The translations under genes were made by a program, and so were the position numbers. From JANQRV01 sp964533785 (lineage in GTDB: Bacteria; Bacteroidota; Bacteroidia; Chitinophagales; Saprospiraceae), in NCBI GenBank assembly GCA_964533785.1, contig CAZHNG010000028.1, forward strand, positions 1-29,649: a stretch of DNA of 29,649 bases. Reading direction: 5' to 3'. The notes beneath the pieces are model-generated. The model was not told the DNA's origin. It made no database searches and saw nothing but the letters and a program-made list of their open reading frames with translations. Positions 1 to 7,706 of the stretch are shown here, piece by piece; within the stretch, counting starts at the first letter, position 1; every line of letters begins with the position of its first letter.

Positions 1-94
1 CAAAACGCTGATATTCGATGGATATCAATTTTTCAAAATAAATAATTTCCCATTAATTATCAATTAGTTAGAATTTTTAGTCTAACTTTTAGAT

Positions 95-110
95 TCTAGC
101 GTCAAAAGTC
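95..110. repeat. 16-bp word repeated inverted at the far end of the window
   Basis: The word TCTAGCGTCAAAAGTC here is matched exactly, in reverse complement, at 29601-29616. It sits in an AT-rich spacer (about 60-150) made of overlapping TCTAG/TAGAC/TAGATT words, a texture repeated at 29601-29640. It looks like a dispersed, degenerate intergenic word family rather than a defined mobile element. No gene is visible in 1-176. Confidence 0.5.
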
Positions 111-176
111 TAGATATAAAAAACAATAGACTTTTTTGGTAGATTTTCTATTTTGGCAATTAAAATTAAAAGTTCA

Positions 177-602
177 ATGAGCAAATTAACACCATTTCAC
201 GTTGCCATACCAGTCAGTAATCTTGAGGAAGCCAGAGCTTTTTACCGTGACGTTTTAGGTTGCCCGGAAGGCAGGAGTGCTGAACATTGGGTCGATTTTG
301 ATCTCTACGGACACCAGGTCGTCATTCACTATTCGCCGGATCACAAAGGTTTTGTGGCCAATGAAAATCCCGTAGACGGCCACGATGTGCCGGTTCCGCA
401 TTACGGGGTGGTACTGGAATGGGACCAATGGGAAACCCTGGCCGAAAAGATGAAAAAAAGGGATACAAAATTCATTATTGAACCGTATATACGCTTTAAA
501 GGACAGCCTGGTGAGCAAGCAACGATGTTTTTCCTGGACCCCTCCGGTAATGCGTTGGAGTTTAAAGCCTTTAAGGATATAGGGCAACTTTTTGCGAAAT
601 AG
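177..602 (+). CDS. VOC family protein (glyoxalase/bleomycin-resistance fold)
   Basis: A 141-residue single-domain vicinal-oxygen-chelate protein. The N-terminal strand and helix pattern (FHVAIPVSNLEEARAFYRDV, residues 7-26) and the C-terminal pattern FFLDPSGNALEFKAF are typical of the glyoxalase/extradiol-dioxygenase fold. His8, His75 and Glu128 sit where metal ligands are usually found, so metal binding is likely; the substrate cannot be told from sequence. The reading frame continues upstream to a TTG at 153, but the ATG at 177 is chosen because the fold begins just after it. The gene is alone on the plus strand and converges with the 2OG oxygenase gene; the spacer 603-738 shows no clear terminator. 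Confidence 0.85.
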   Translation: MSKLTPFHVAIPVSNLEEARAFYRDVLGCPEGRSAEHWVDFDLYGHQVVIHYSPDHKGFVANENPVDGHDVPVPHYGVVLEWDQWETLAEKMKKRDTKFIIEPYIRFKGQPGEQATMFFLDPSGNALEFKAFKDIGQLFAK

Positions 603-738
603 CATTTTGCAGCTATGCGGTATTTACCTGTAGTTTATGCTATGTTGCAGATGGCTTTTGGTGAAACGGGACATCCGATAACGGATAAGAGAACTAAACG
701 AGGGGTTAAAAAGACCGACAAGCAATGTTCGTTTATGA

Positions 739-1362
739 TTACCGGCTTTTCAGCCATCCGGCGATGCTTAAACGAGGCCTGAAAAAAGATGGATGCACTT
801 CGTGTTCAATTTCGTCGCTTTTGAAGAAAATGATTCTGCCGCCAATGGGGTAAATATCGACGGGCCGATCCTGGAAATAAAGAGAAAGCCGGCCACCGTC
901 ACTCTCTTGCCAGTCTTCATTTAAATAAAGGACAAAGGAAAATTTACGAGCCCGGTCGTTTCTGAAACTATCCAGATGCCTTTTGTAAAAACTATTTACA
1001 TCATAATAGGCGTAATGAAATTCATAATCATTGATAGCAGTGAAGCAGGACTGGTTTAAATAACGGATAAACAATTCAATTTTGGTGAGAAAGAATTGTT
1101 CATTGACATCGGTAGTGTCTTGTCCGATCCATTTAATTTCATCTCCTCTTACCAGGGTATTTTTATGGTAGTCAAATTTTCTACCAATACCGGCAGGGTG
1201 CATTTTACCTTCAAGTTTGTAGCGAAGCAAGTTTGTCCTCAAGCCACCTAGCGTGCTTACACTGATGAAATCCTCGCAGGTTCCAAATTTGTGTGCAATA
1301 AGGCCCTGCACCAAATTTTCAAATTGATCTTCAAATTGATCAATCAAAAATGCTTTAACCAT
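739..1362 (-). CDS. 2OG-Fe(II) oxygenase, prolyl-hydroxylase-like
   Basis: A 207-residue protein with the P4Hc/SM-20-type double-stranded beta-helix. The iron ligands are visible as HLD (His129, Asp131) and a distal His187 in EIEHEV. Arg197 in RPRLSIAGWL would bind the 2-oxoglutarate carboxylate. The stretches FSFVLYLNEDW and GGRLSLYF are characteristic of EGL-9/SM-20-like oxygenases. Family members hydroxylate proline or other residues in proteins, including EF-Tu and ribosomal proteins in some bacteria; the target here is unknown. The gene starts 34 bp after the stop of the CoiA-like gene on the same strand, so the two are probably co-transcribed. Confidence 0.88.
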   Translation of the reverse strand: MVKAFLIDQFEDQFENLVQGLIAHKFGTCEDFISVSTLGGLRTNLLRYKLEGKMHPAGIGRKFDYHKNTLVRGDEIKWIGQDTTDVNEQFFLTKIELFIRYLNQSCFTAINDYEFHYAYYDVNSFYKRHLDSFRNDRARKFSFVLYLNEDWQESDGGRLSLYFQDRPVDIYPIGGRIIFFKSDEIEHEVHPSFFRPRLSIAGWLKSR

Positions 1363-1396
1363 AAAATGGATTTAATGACCCAATATACGACAACTT

Positions 1397-2341
1397 TCAG
1401 CAGGTCGTACGCCTCTTTTGAAAGTTTTTTTCCATCGTTTTCTGCAATAACGCTGCTAATTTATGAGCAGTTCTCTCTTTGAATACTTCTGCTAAATGAC
1501 CAAAACAAAGAACGGATTGAGGAAGGGTTGGCACTTTGCTGTTGCCCCGGAAAGTGTATTTATATTTTATTTCAAAACAAAAGCTGCAGTGTATACAATC
1601 CTGAAATACATTGGCATAGCTTCTTTCAACTACGAAAGAACTTTGCCATTTCCTTTTTTGCAAAGGGCATGCTTTGACATGATAATACCGGTTGCCCTTC
1701 GTATTTTCGTAAGCTTTAACGGACTTTGCAACGGCTACTTCCTTTATCCTGTTTTCCAGGTCATAGATTTTCGGATTAAAGATCCACGCTTTACCGGAAA
1801 CCCCAAAAAGGATCGCCTTGCGAAACAAAGGCTCATTCCACTGCTCATTGCCTTTCATTATTTCCCGGAAAATATTCCATACATTAATTTCTATGGCTGG
1901 AAGATTTTGCCGGTAGAGGTGACCAATTTTAATGGAATTCGGGGCGTGTGTAACTGTTAGTTCCACTGCTACTTTTCGGTTTCTGACCCAAAGGACGGCA
2001 TCGGGTATTACCTGACCGAATCGCTTTTCGGTACACATCTTTTCTATACGCAAGGTTCTTTTTTGGAAGATCGTCAAGTTGTATAAAACTGTGGGCGGGA
2101 AGGTTAAATATTTTGCGCATTGTAGTATTTCTTTGGCTTTCAAATGTAAAATGGTTTCAAGACCATGTGAACAGTTGACGCCAGAATAATGAGCGAAATG
2201 ATGGATATTTCTCCCCCCTTTTTTTGCGATCAAAGCAGTATTGCAAGCGGGACAAATACAACCGCAACTAAGTCCTTTTTCAGCATCATCGATGTGAATA
2301 AGTTTTCCATCTTTTAAGCCATATGGTAATAACGCATTCAT
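1397..2341 (-). CDS. CoiA-like protein (competence CoiA family)
   Basis: A 314-residue protein with the CoiA N-terminal signature. It has a Cys cluster (Cys26, Cys28, Cys30, Cys33, the last two in CPAC), then a basic segment and HHFAH (47-51). A nuclease-like core follows, with PDAVLW (113-118) and VAVELTVTH (124-132), where Asp114 and Glu127 could be the acidic residues of a PD-(D/E)xK-type site. A CIHCSFC cluster lies near the C terminus and suggests a second zinc site. CoiA promotes recombination of incoming DNA in competent Firmicutes; Bacteroidota relatives are of unknown role. Its probable partner in the operon is the 2OG oxygenase gene downstream. A possible -7 box lies 35 bp upstream. 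Confidence 0.75.
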   Translation of the reverse strand: MNALLPYGLKDGKLIHIDDAEKGLSCGCICPACNTALIAKKGGRNIHHFAHYSGVNCSHGLETILHLKAKEILQCAKYLTFPPTVLYNLTIFQKRTLRIEKMCTEKRFGQVIPDAVLWVRNRKVAVELTVTHAPNSIKIGHLYRQNLPAIEINVWNIFREIMKGNEQWNEPLFRKAILFGVSGKAWIFNPKIYDLENRIKEVAVAKSVKAYENTKGNRYYHVKACPLQKRKWQSSFVVERSYANVFQDCIHCSFCFEIKYKYTFRGNSKVPTLPQSVLCFGHLAEVFKERTAHKLAALLQKTMEKNFQKRRTTC

Positions 2342-2375
2342 AAATGAGTGTGATCACGAAAGGGTGTGTCGAAAA

Positions 2376-2383
2376 CAAATTTA
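2376..2383 (-). promoter_or_regulatory. Possible Bacteroidota -7 box for the CoiA-like gene
   Basis: The minus strand reads TAAATTTG, a full match to the TAnnTTTG -7 consensus, 34 bases upstream of the CoiA-like ATG. This gives a leader of about 25-30 nt. No convincing TTG element is seen at the expected -33 distance, so the call is tentative. Confidence 0.4.
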
Positions 2384-2419
2384 AAACTTTTTATTTAGAA
2401 TAAAAATATTTTAATCAAA

Positions 2420-2833
2420 CTACTTCGCAAATTCCTCTTGAGCTCGGTGAAGCACCAATAAATCCTCTATTTTCAATGGTTTGGTTAAAAAATCAATGAC
2501 CAGAGGATGTGATTCTGCTCTTGCTCGATCTATGGGATTAATCGTTGTTGACAAAATAACAATAGCGGGGATCCAGGGCAGACCCAGGGCGTTAAGGGCA
2601 TCCAGAAATTCCCAGCCATCCATAACCGGCATATTGATATCGAGAAAAACCAATTCAGGAAAAGGGGATTCTTCCTGGTTTGCAATGGTTTTAAAAAAAG
2701 AAAGTGCTTCTTCGCCGGACTGAAAAAAACGGGTTTTTTCCACCAATTGAGCATCATTGATGATCACATTATGGTAATAGTTGGTTGCGGGATCGTCATC
2801 GATCAAGAGAATAAAGTTGAAAAGCGGGTCCAT
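2420..2833 (-). CDS. Single-domain response regulator (receiver only)
   Basis: A 137-residue CheY-like receiver with no output domain. The acidic pair is Asp12/Asp13 in LLIDDDP, the phosphoacceptor is Asp65 in VFLDINMPVMDG, Ser95/Thr96 is the switch position, and Lys118 is in the FLTKPL loop. Its ATG lies 3 bp after the stop of the histidine kinase, so they are one transcription unit and presumably a phosphotransfer pair. With no DNA-binding domain, output must go through protein contacts or a phosphorelay. The kinase appears frameshifted, so the pair may not be functional in this copy. Confidence 0.92.
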   Translation of the reverse strand: MDPLFNFILLIDDDPATNYYHNVIINDAQLVEKTRFFQSGEEALSFFKTIANQEESPFPELVFLDINMPVMDGWEFLDALNALGLPWIPAIVILSTTINPIDRARAESHPLVIDFLTKPLKIEDLLVLHRAQEEFAK

Positions 2834-2836
2834 AGT

Positions 2837-3778
2837 TTATTTTTTTAAAGTAAAGAAGAATGTACTGCCTGCGTTTGCCTTGGATTCTACCCATAAATCA
2901 CCGGCATGAAGTTTAATGATTTTACGGCAATTGGCCAGGCCGATACCTGACCCTTCTATATCTTTATTAGTATGTCCCTTCTGAAAAATCTGGAAAATTT
3001 TTTCTTGTAGCTTTTCAGGAATACCAATACCATTATCTTGTACCTTAAATTGCCAGAATTCATTATTTTCCAATGCTTTAATTGTAATGAAGGGAGGCTG
3101 CCCAGCTTTTTTAAACTTAATCGCATTAGAAATCAAGTTCTGGAAAACAGCGGCTATTTCGGTGCGATTAGCCGTAATTAAAGGCAGAGAGCTAATTGAG
3201 AATTGAGCATTATTCTCTTTGATCATGGTATCAAGGTCAATGAGCACTTCTTTTATCAATACGTTACAATCAAAAGTTTCTGGTTTTTCAGACTGCCCAA
3301 GTACGCTGTGTTTAAGCAGGGCATCTATTAGGTGGTCTAGTCTGGAGCTCGCTTCTTCAATGAAGTTAAGATAAGTCAACCCTTCATCATCTAAGCGTTC
3401 GCCTTTTTTCAGCTTAAAAAGATTTACAAAATTCAGAATCGTTCGCAGCGGTTGCTTCAGATCATGGGAAGTCGAATAGGAAAAGTTTTTCAGTTCTTCG
3501 TTCCTTTGCGTTAACTGCAGGACGAGCTGACGGTTTTTCTCTTCGTAGGTTTTACTGATCCAGTCAAAACTCAGAAAATAAGTCGATATTAATATCAAAC
3601 AAAAGAAGAAAAGAAAACCATGCAACCAGACTTTTCCTTCAGGACTGTAATAAATGGGAATACGCTCTCTGAAGATAATCCAAACAACAGATAGTTCCGC
3701 TAACAATAGCAGATAGACGATGAACCGGTGCGAAATAGATCTGAAATAGAGGATAGGCAAAACTAAAATAGCCATCAC
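2837..3778 (-). CDS. Histidine kinase, C-terminal fragment (3 TM, HisKA, HATPase)
   Basis: The 313-residue frame holds three hydrophobic segments (about 2-13, 18-36, 51-71), a linker helix, a HisKA domain with His105 in SHDLKQP, and an ATPase domain. The ATPase shows the N-box NLISNAIKF (214-222), G1 DNGIGIP (248-254) and G2 GSGIGL (277-282). It opens with GTG at 3778 and could also start at ATG 3775. This is almost certainly the second part of one sensor kinase: the gene at 3781-4113 supplies the first three membrane segments in another frame, ending right where this one begins. A one-base insertion in the TTT run near 3788 would join them through a residue string like GFYLGVMAIL. Either a frameshift mutation, a sequencing error or, less likely, recoding. 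Confidence 0.85.
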   Translation of the reverse strand: MMAILVLPILYFRSISHRFIVYLLLLAELSVVWIIFRERIPIYYSPEGKVWLHGFLFFFCLILISTYFLSFDWISKTYEEKNRQLVLQLTQRNEELKNFSYSTSHDLKQPLRTILNFVNLFKLKKGERLDDEGLTYLNFIEEASSRLDHLIDALLKHSVLGQSEKPETFDCNVLIKEVLIDLDTMIKENNAQFSISSLPLITANRTEIAAVFQNLISNAIKFKKAGQPPFITIKALENNEFWQFKVQDNGIGIPEKLQEKIFQIFQKGHTNKDIEGSGIGLANCRKIIKLHAGDLWVESKANAGSTFFFTLKK

Positions 3779-3780
3779 CC

Positions 3781-4113
3781 CTAAGTAAAGCCGGTGTCAA
3801 AACCAAAAAAAACTACCCCCATCACGAAAGTAAGGATGCCGGTTGTAATCCCGGTCACCTTTGCCGCAAAGAAAAAGTGATAGTAATTCAAAACAAAAGG
3901 AACCAGAATAGGAATAAAGCCAAAAAAGCAAGGGATCAAGCCTTCGGGCATATCGAGGATAAGAAGGATGACAGGAAAAGGAGACATCAATAGAATAGAT
4001 AACAAGCTAAGGTAATTTTGCACGACTACCCGCTTAGCAATATCATCTGGTACTGTATCATTAATTCCCAGATACATTAGTCTGTAGCATTCATTCTTTA
4101 GTTTCTCGAACAT
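3781..4113 (-). CDS. Histidine kinase, N-terminal membrane fragment (frameshifted)
   Basis: A 110-residue frame with a short charged N terminus (FEKLKNECYRLMYLGI), an amphipathic stretch and three membrane segments (about 29-52, 56-76, 81-105). It stops at TAG 3781-3783 immediately before the GTG/ATG of the kinase fragment. Six-helix N-terminal sensors of this kind precede HisKA domains or cyclases in many Bacteroidota. Here three helices are in this frame and three in the next, so neither frame alone is a complete sensor. I read the two as one gene of roughly 420 codons spanning 2837-4113 with a -1 type shift. No alternative role for a free three-helix protein is suggested by the sequence. 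Confidence 0.7.
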   Translation of the reverse strand: MFEKLKNECYRLMYLGINDTVPDDIAKRVVVQNYLSLLSILLMSPFPVILLILDMPEGLIPCFFGFIPILVPFVLNYYHFFFAAKVTGITTGILTFVMGVVFFGFDTGFT

Positions 4114-4464
4114 TTACGGATCTTAGGTTTTAAGTCACGGATCAAATTTCCGGTAACCTACCAGTAGAAAACTTCAGTTTTAAGTTGTACGTAAGTGTAT
4201 CGATTTCGTTTAAATGTAAAAATGAAAAGGCAGGATTGTTATGATTGGTCGATTAATCTAAATAAAGAAAGAGAATTGATTTCTTTTTGTTCGCTATAAA
4301 ATTAAGATTTTTTCCAGATTTATTTACTTTTTTTCTTTTTTAATCTTATTGAATGGTCACAAGAAAACAACGCCTTCGATAACCGCAGCAATTAAGATTT
4401 ACCATCTGCCACAGGCGGATTAACAAATCGAGGCCATTGGGAATCTAACGACTGGAATCTGGCG
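4114..4464. other. Gene-free spacer, AT-rich, with a small hairpin word
   Basis: 351 bp between the kinase start and the stop of the amidohydrolase-like gene, both on the minus strand. The first 260 bp are AT-rich and should hold the kinase promoter; no full TAnnTTTG match was found. At 4404-4420 the sequence ATCTGCC-ACA-GGCGGAT can fold into a 7-bp stem with one G-T pair, a REP-like word. No open frame of interest and no U-tracted terminator is visible. Confidence 0.5.
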
Positions 4465-6159
4465 TCATCTCATTAAGAAACCCGGCCCCTTAACAAAACG
4501 CCCCGGCGTAGCCCCAGTATGTTCTCCGTCCCGGATTACCTGTTCACCATTTATCCAAACCTGTTTGATACCGGATGCGTACTGATGAGGTTCCTGGAAA
4601 GTAGCATGGTCTTCTATGGTAGCCGGATCAAAAATGACGATATCAGCGTAATAACCAGGTTCCAGTTTACCTCTTTTTTTGATCTTTAAATTAGACGCTG
4701 GAAGGGCCGTTAATTTAAAAATAGCCTCCTGTAGTGAAATGACTTGTTCTTCCCGGACATATTTCCCCAATAACCTGGCAAAGTTTCCATATGCCCTGGG
4801 GTGCGTCATGGTATTGAGGAAGTCTCCTTCACTCGCAGGCGCCCCCGCATCGGAGCCAAAACTCATATACGGCAATTGAATTTGTTTTTTGACATTTTCT
4901 TCGGACATCAGGAAATACACAGCGCCCACCCGGCTTCCATCCTGGATAACCAGTTCAATAGCCGCTTCTTCCGGCGATACGCCCATTTCAGTAGCTACCT
5001 CAGCGAGGGTTTTACCCGTGTACTTTTCCCTCAGATCATGATTTTTGAATCCTACTAGTAAGACCCCTTCCGCACCAGCGTGATAATACAGGTTTTCCCA
5101 ATCTTGCGCATTAGCTTGCATTTCCAGTTTCACCATTTCGCGGGTAGCTGGATTCTTTAAGCTATTGGCCCAGGCGGCATATCCTCCTTCCTGTACCCAC
5201 GGCGGCATAGCGGCATCAAGCCCGGTAGCCCCCGCTACGTAAGTATACATATCCGTTGTTATTTTAAGTCCCGCTTGGCGGGCACTATCAATTTTCGCGA
5301 TCACCTCGTCCATCTTAGGCCAATTTTCTTTTCCCCCGGCTTTCAAGTGGTAAATCTCAGCAGGAATATCGGCTTCACTAGCGATTTTAAGTACTTCATC
5401 TACGGCTTCCAGAAGCCGGTTACCTTCACTTCGCATATGGGTGATGTACATCCCCCCATATTCGCTAGCCACTTTACAAAGTTCAATTAACTCATCCGTA
5501 TCTGCATAAAATGCGGGGGCATAGATCAACGAAGAACCGATTCCCAAAGCCCCTTCCTCCATTGCCTGACGAGTGAGCGAACGCATATTATCGAGCTCTT
5601 CTGCAGTGGGCCGCCGATCCTCGTATCCTATCTCATGGATCCGCAGCGTAGTAGCTCCCAAAAAGGAAGCCACATTCGGGGAAACCCCTTTATCCTCGAG
5701 GTACTGCAGGTATTCTCCCAGCGTGCTCCAAGTAACGTCGAACTTAAAATCCCCCTGCCCTGCTCGCATTTCCTCAGCCATTTTTTCATTAAGCGGGCCC
5801 ATGGACCATCCTTCCCCCATTACTTCCAGGGTAACACCCTGCATCAGATCACTCATGCCCCGCCCATCCTGAATGAGGCTTTCCGTCGCCCAACTCAGCA
5901 TATTTATAAAACCGGGGCTTACTGCCATTCCTTCCGCATCAACTTCAGTAGTACCGATGACATTCTCCAGATCCCCCAGCGCTGCGATCGTATCCGCATT
6001 TAGGGCTATGATACCTTCGTAAGGCTCATTACCTGAACCATCATAGATCAGGGCATTTCGGATAACCGTTTCGTATTCCGTAGGAGGAGCAGTACAAGCT
6101 ACAAAACCAAGGGTCAATACAAGAAGGATTAGATTTTTTAATGAAGCAAGTGGCAGCAT
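4465..6159 (-). CDS. Amidohydrolase-like lipoprotein (D-aminoacylase family) lacking the HxH motif
   Basis: A 564-residue protein of the N-acyl-D-amino-acid deacylase branch of the amidohydrolase superfamily. The start at 6159 gives a clean type II signal peptide ending FVAC (Cys22); the ATG at 6234 would lie upstream of a likely -7 box and add 25 non-signal residues. Family landmarks are the N-terminal beta sandwich, SPGFI (81-85), THMRSEG with His241, EIYHLKAGG with His271, and SFGSDAGAPASEG with the catalytic Asp. The usual HTHxD after PGFI is replaced by NML (86-88), and the Cys of the bimetal site by MGEG (Glu116). It may keep one metal, use a different metal cluster, or not be a deacylase at all. 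Expected location: periplasmic or outer-membrane anchored. Confidence 0.8.
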   Translation of the reverse strand: MLPLASLKNLILLVLTLGFVACTAPPTEYETVIRNALIYDGSGNEPYEGIIALNADTIAALGDLENVIGTTEVDAEGMAVSPGFINMLSWATESLIQDGRGMSDLMQGVTLEVMGEGWSMGPLNEKMAEEMRAGQGDFKFDVTWSTLGEYLQYLEDKGVSPNVASFLGATTLRIHEIGYEDRRPTAEELDNMRSLTRQAMEEGALGIGSSLIYAPAFYADTDELIELCKVASEYGGMYITHMRSEGNRLLEAVDEVLKIASEADIPAEIYHLKAGGKENWPKMDEVIAKIDSARQAGLKITTDMYTYVAGATGLDAAMPPWVQEGGYAAWANSLKNPATREMVKLEMQANAQDWENLYYHAGAEGVLLVGFKNHDLREKYTGKTLAEVATEMGVSPEEAAIELVIQDGSRVGAVYFLMSEENVKKQIQLPYMSFGSDAGAPASEGDFLNTMTHPRAYGNFARLLGKYVREEQVISLQEAIFKLTALPASNLKIKKRGKLEPGYYADIVIFDPATIEDHATFQEPHQYASGIKQVWINGEQVIRDGEHTGATPGRFVKGPGFLMR

Positions 6160-6206
6160 TTTCGTGATTGTTTTCCCAATTTGAATAAAAAAGAAGGTAT
6201 TTGCTT

Positions 6207-6214
6207 CAAATATA
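6207..6214 (-). promoter_or_regulatory. Possible -7 box for the amidohydrolase-like gene
   Basis: The minus strand reads TATATTTG, matching TAnnTTTG, 47 bases upstream of the ATG at 6159. It supports 6159 over the ATG at 6234, which would lie upstream of transcription start. No clear -33 TTG is present. The divergent gene starts at 6269, so this 109-bp spacer should carry both promoters. Confidence 0.4.
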
Positions 6215-6268
6215 ACAAATGATTTGGTGGGCATTCCTTATTTTTAGGATTAAATCAATCTGCAAACA

Positions 6269-7078
6269 ATGGCCCACATTACTTTTCAGGATGTATTGAA
6301 TACGCTGGAGGCTAGTAAACAAAAGTTATTAGCAGCCGGAGGAGAAGACAAACAAGTTAGCCGTGACGATCTAAAACGGCTGCTGGAGGAAGAGTCATCA
6401 GAACAAGAGCGTGCTTTTCTTCGCCTGTTTTACCGTTTTCTGCGAATACTGGAAGGCGACCGGCCGAGAATGCGGGTTACCGAAGAGGTATTGGAAAATG
6501 GTACACAATACATTCAACAACAATTGCTCCCGCTTTTTGAAATTTCTGATACTTTTACCAGTCTAACCAACCAAAAACTGGTAAGATTAAAACCTGCTGC
6601 ATATCCTTTAGCTATGGAATTATTACGTACAACCAGAGAAAATACCAAAATGACGACTAAAGAGGTGGCAGAGCTCATCTCCGAGAATACTTCCAATCTT
6701 TTTTTCGACGATTTTGGTTCTGAAAGCAGTGAACCCATTGAGGCTTTTTACCTGGAAGCCAACCTGGAGGCCATAACACCGGAAACTTTCAGAGAGACGT
6801 TGGACCTCTCTCTCACCGATCCTAAAGATACTATCGCCCGCTTCGAATCAGCCGATAAAGCTTTGCTCATCTTTATCGAACAACATTTCCGGTTTGGGTT
6901 GGCCGAGCAGGCAAGGAGCATTGTAGACACCATGAAAGCCAACTTAGATCAGCTTTCCGTAATAATTCTGGGCGAAGACTATAATGCTGACGTACCTGCC
7001 GAACATCCCGTATTCGTGATCGGCCTGGGCATGGATGGAGATTTGGCGGGGTTCAAGAGTCAGGTGATTTGGACTTAG
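6269..7078 (+). CDS. Unknown helical N-terminus with NuiA-like (nuclease A inhibitor) C-terminal region
   Basis: A 269-residue soluble protein without signal peptide. Residues 1-125 are charged and helical (QKLLAAGG, LKRLLEEESSEQERAFLRLF) and not recognised. Residues about 135-269 follow the pattern I recall for NuiA, the Anabaena nuclease A inhibitor: a SxNLFF...SESSEPIEAF start, an AITPETF middle, a helix (ADKALLIFIEQHF), then an ILGED...VFVIGLGMDGDLAGFKSQVI ending, where NuiA has YVIGETPAGNLAGISTKVV. If right, the protein could bind and block a sugar-nonspecific nuclease. No nuclease gene is adjacent. It diverges from the amidohydrolase-like gene and ends 5 bp before a minisatellite. Confidence 0.6.
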   Translation: MAHITFQDVLNTLEASKQKLLAAGGEDKQVSRDDLKRLLEEESSEQERAFLRLFYRFLRILEGDRPRMRVTEEVLENGTQYIQQQLLPLFEISDTFTSLTNQKLVRLKPAAYPLAMELLRTTRENTKMTTKEVAELISENTSNLFFDDFGSESSEPIEAFYLEANLEAITPETFRETLDLSLTDPKDTIARFESADKALLIFIEQHFRFGLAEQARSIVDTMKANLDQLSVIILGEDYNADVPAEHPVFVIGLGMDGDLAGFKSQVIWT

Positions 7079-7082
7079 CGGA

Positions 7083-7215
7083 ACAATGGGCAATGAGCGA
7101 TGAACAATGAGCAATAAGCAATGAACAATGAGCAATGAGCAATGAGCAATGAACAATGAGCAATGAGCAATGAGCAATGAGCAATGAACAATGGGCAATG
7201 AGCAATGAATAATGA
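7083..7215. repeat. 7-bp minisatellite, about 19 units of (A/G)CAATGA
   Basis: Nineteen consecutive heptamers, mostly GCAATGA with interspersed ACAATGA and a few single-base variants (ACAATGG, GCGATGA, GCAATAA, ATAATGA). The array fills the whole convergent spacer between the NuiA-like gene (ends 7078) and the SRPBCC gene (ends 7224). The unit is not a multiple of three and both adjacent genes end outside it, so it is not coding. Variant units look shuffled rather than decaying from one end. Confidence 0.95.
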
Positions 7216-7223
7216 ATGGTGTC

Positions 7224-7706
7224 TTAATACCGGGTAATAAAACTGTTGTTAGGATCCTGGGTTTTACTTTCCCTTTCTGCAAAGGATTTGAATTGATTTA
7301 ACCATTTTTCGGTTTGTCTTTTGAATACGAACGGGATGAAACGGGCCATTAATTTGCCAATAAAATGCTTAAATTTAACATATTCAACTTCTACTTCGTA
7401 ACGGGTTTTGTAGCTGCTGATCGGGATAAAACTGTTTTTCATCACATTGGTCATCATTTGATGTTCGTAAACGGCAGTAAATTCATACGGCAGGTTTTTG
7501 ACCTTAATGGTTTCGATGAGTTCCATTTCCCGCCCGTTATGATCATATAAAAGCCTGGATTTTGCACCGGGTTCGCCAGGATTGTTACTTAACGGTGTGT
7601 AACTGACAAATCCGTCCTGCCACGCTTTGTAGTTATCCGGATCATCGTAAAGCTCAACGACCCTTTCGATCGGTAAATCAATATCAACGCTGCATTGGTA
7701 TTTCAT
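7224..7706 (-). CDS. SRPBCC family protein (START/Bet v1-like fold)
   Basis: A 160-residue cytosolic protein. It opens with the hallmark MKYQCSVDIDLPIERVVELY followed by DDPDNYKAWQDGF, the first strand and helix of polyketide-cyclase/SRPBCC domains. The middle strand (EMELIETIKVKNLPYEFTAVY) and the C-terminal helix (FKRQTEKWLNQFKSFAE) complete the fold. Such proteins bind hydrophobic ligands in a cavity; no ligand can be assigned. It is monocistronic, converging on the minisatellite, with a long repeat-rich spacer upstream. Confidence 0.85.
   Translation of the reverse strand: MKYQCSVDIDLPIERVVELYDDPDNYKAWQDGFVSYTPLSNNPGEPGAKSRLLYDHNGREMELIETIKVKNLPYEFTAVYEHQMMTNVMKNSFIPISSYKTRYEVEVEYVKFKHFIGKLMARFIPFVFKRQTEKWLNQFKSFAERESKTQDPNNSFITRY

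Noticed and set aside
1496..1960. Plus-strand frame of 154 residues
   Set aside because: It lies wholly opposite the CoiA-like gene, which has clear Cys and HFAH motifs; this frame has no domain pattern.
3781..3790. Programmed frameshift signal at the kinase junction
   Set aside because: No X-XXY-YYZ heptamer or downstream stem was found; only a short TTT run, so mutation or read error is preferred.
7083..7215. CRISPR array
   Set aside because: Units are 7 bp with no spacers between them and no cas genes are present.
6944..7282. Minus-strand frame of 112 residues with repeated HCSLLI-like units
   Set aside because: It is the translation of the 7-bp minisatellite plus parts of two real genes on either side; the periodic residues come from the tandem DNA repeat.
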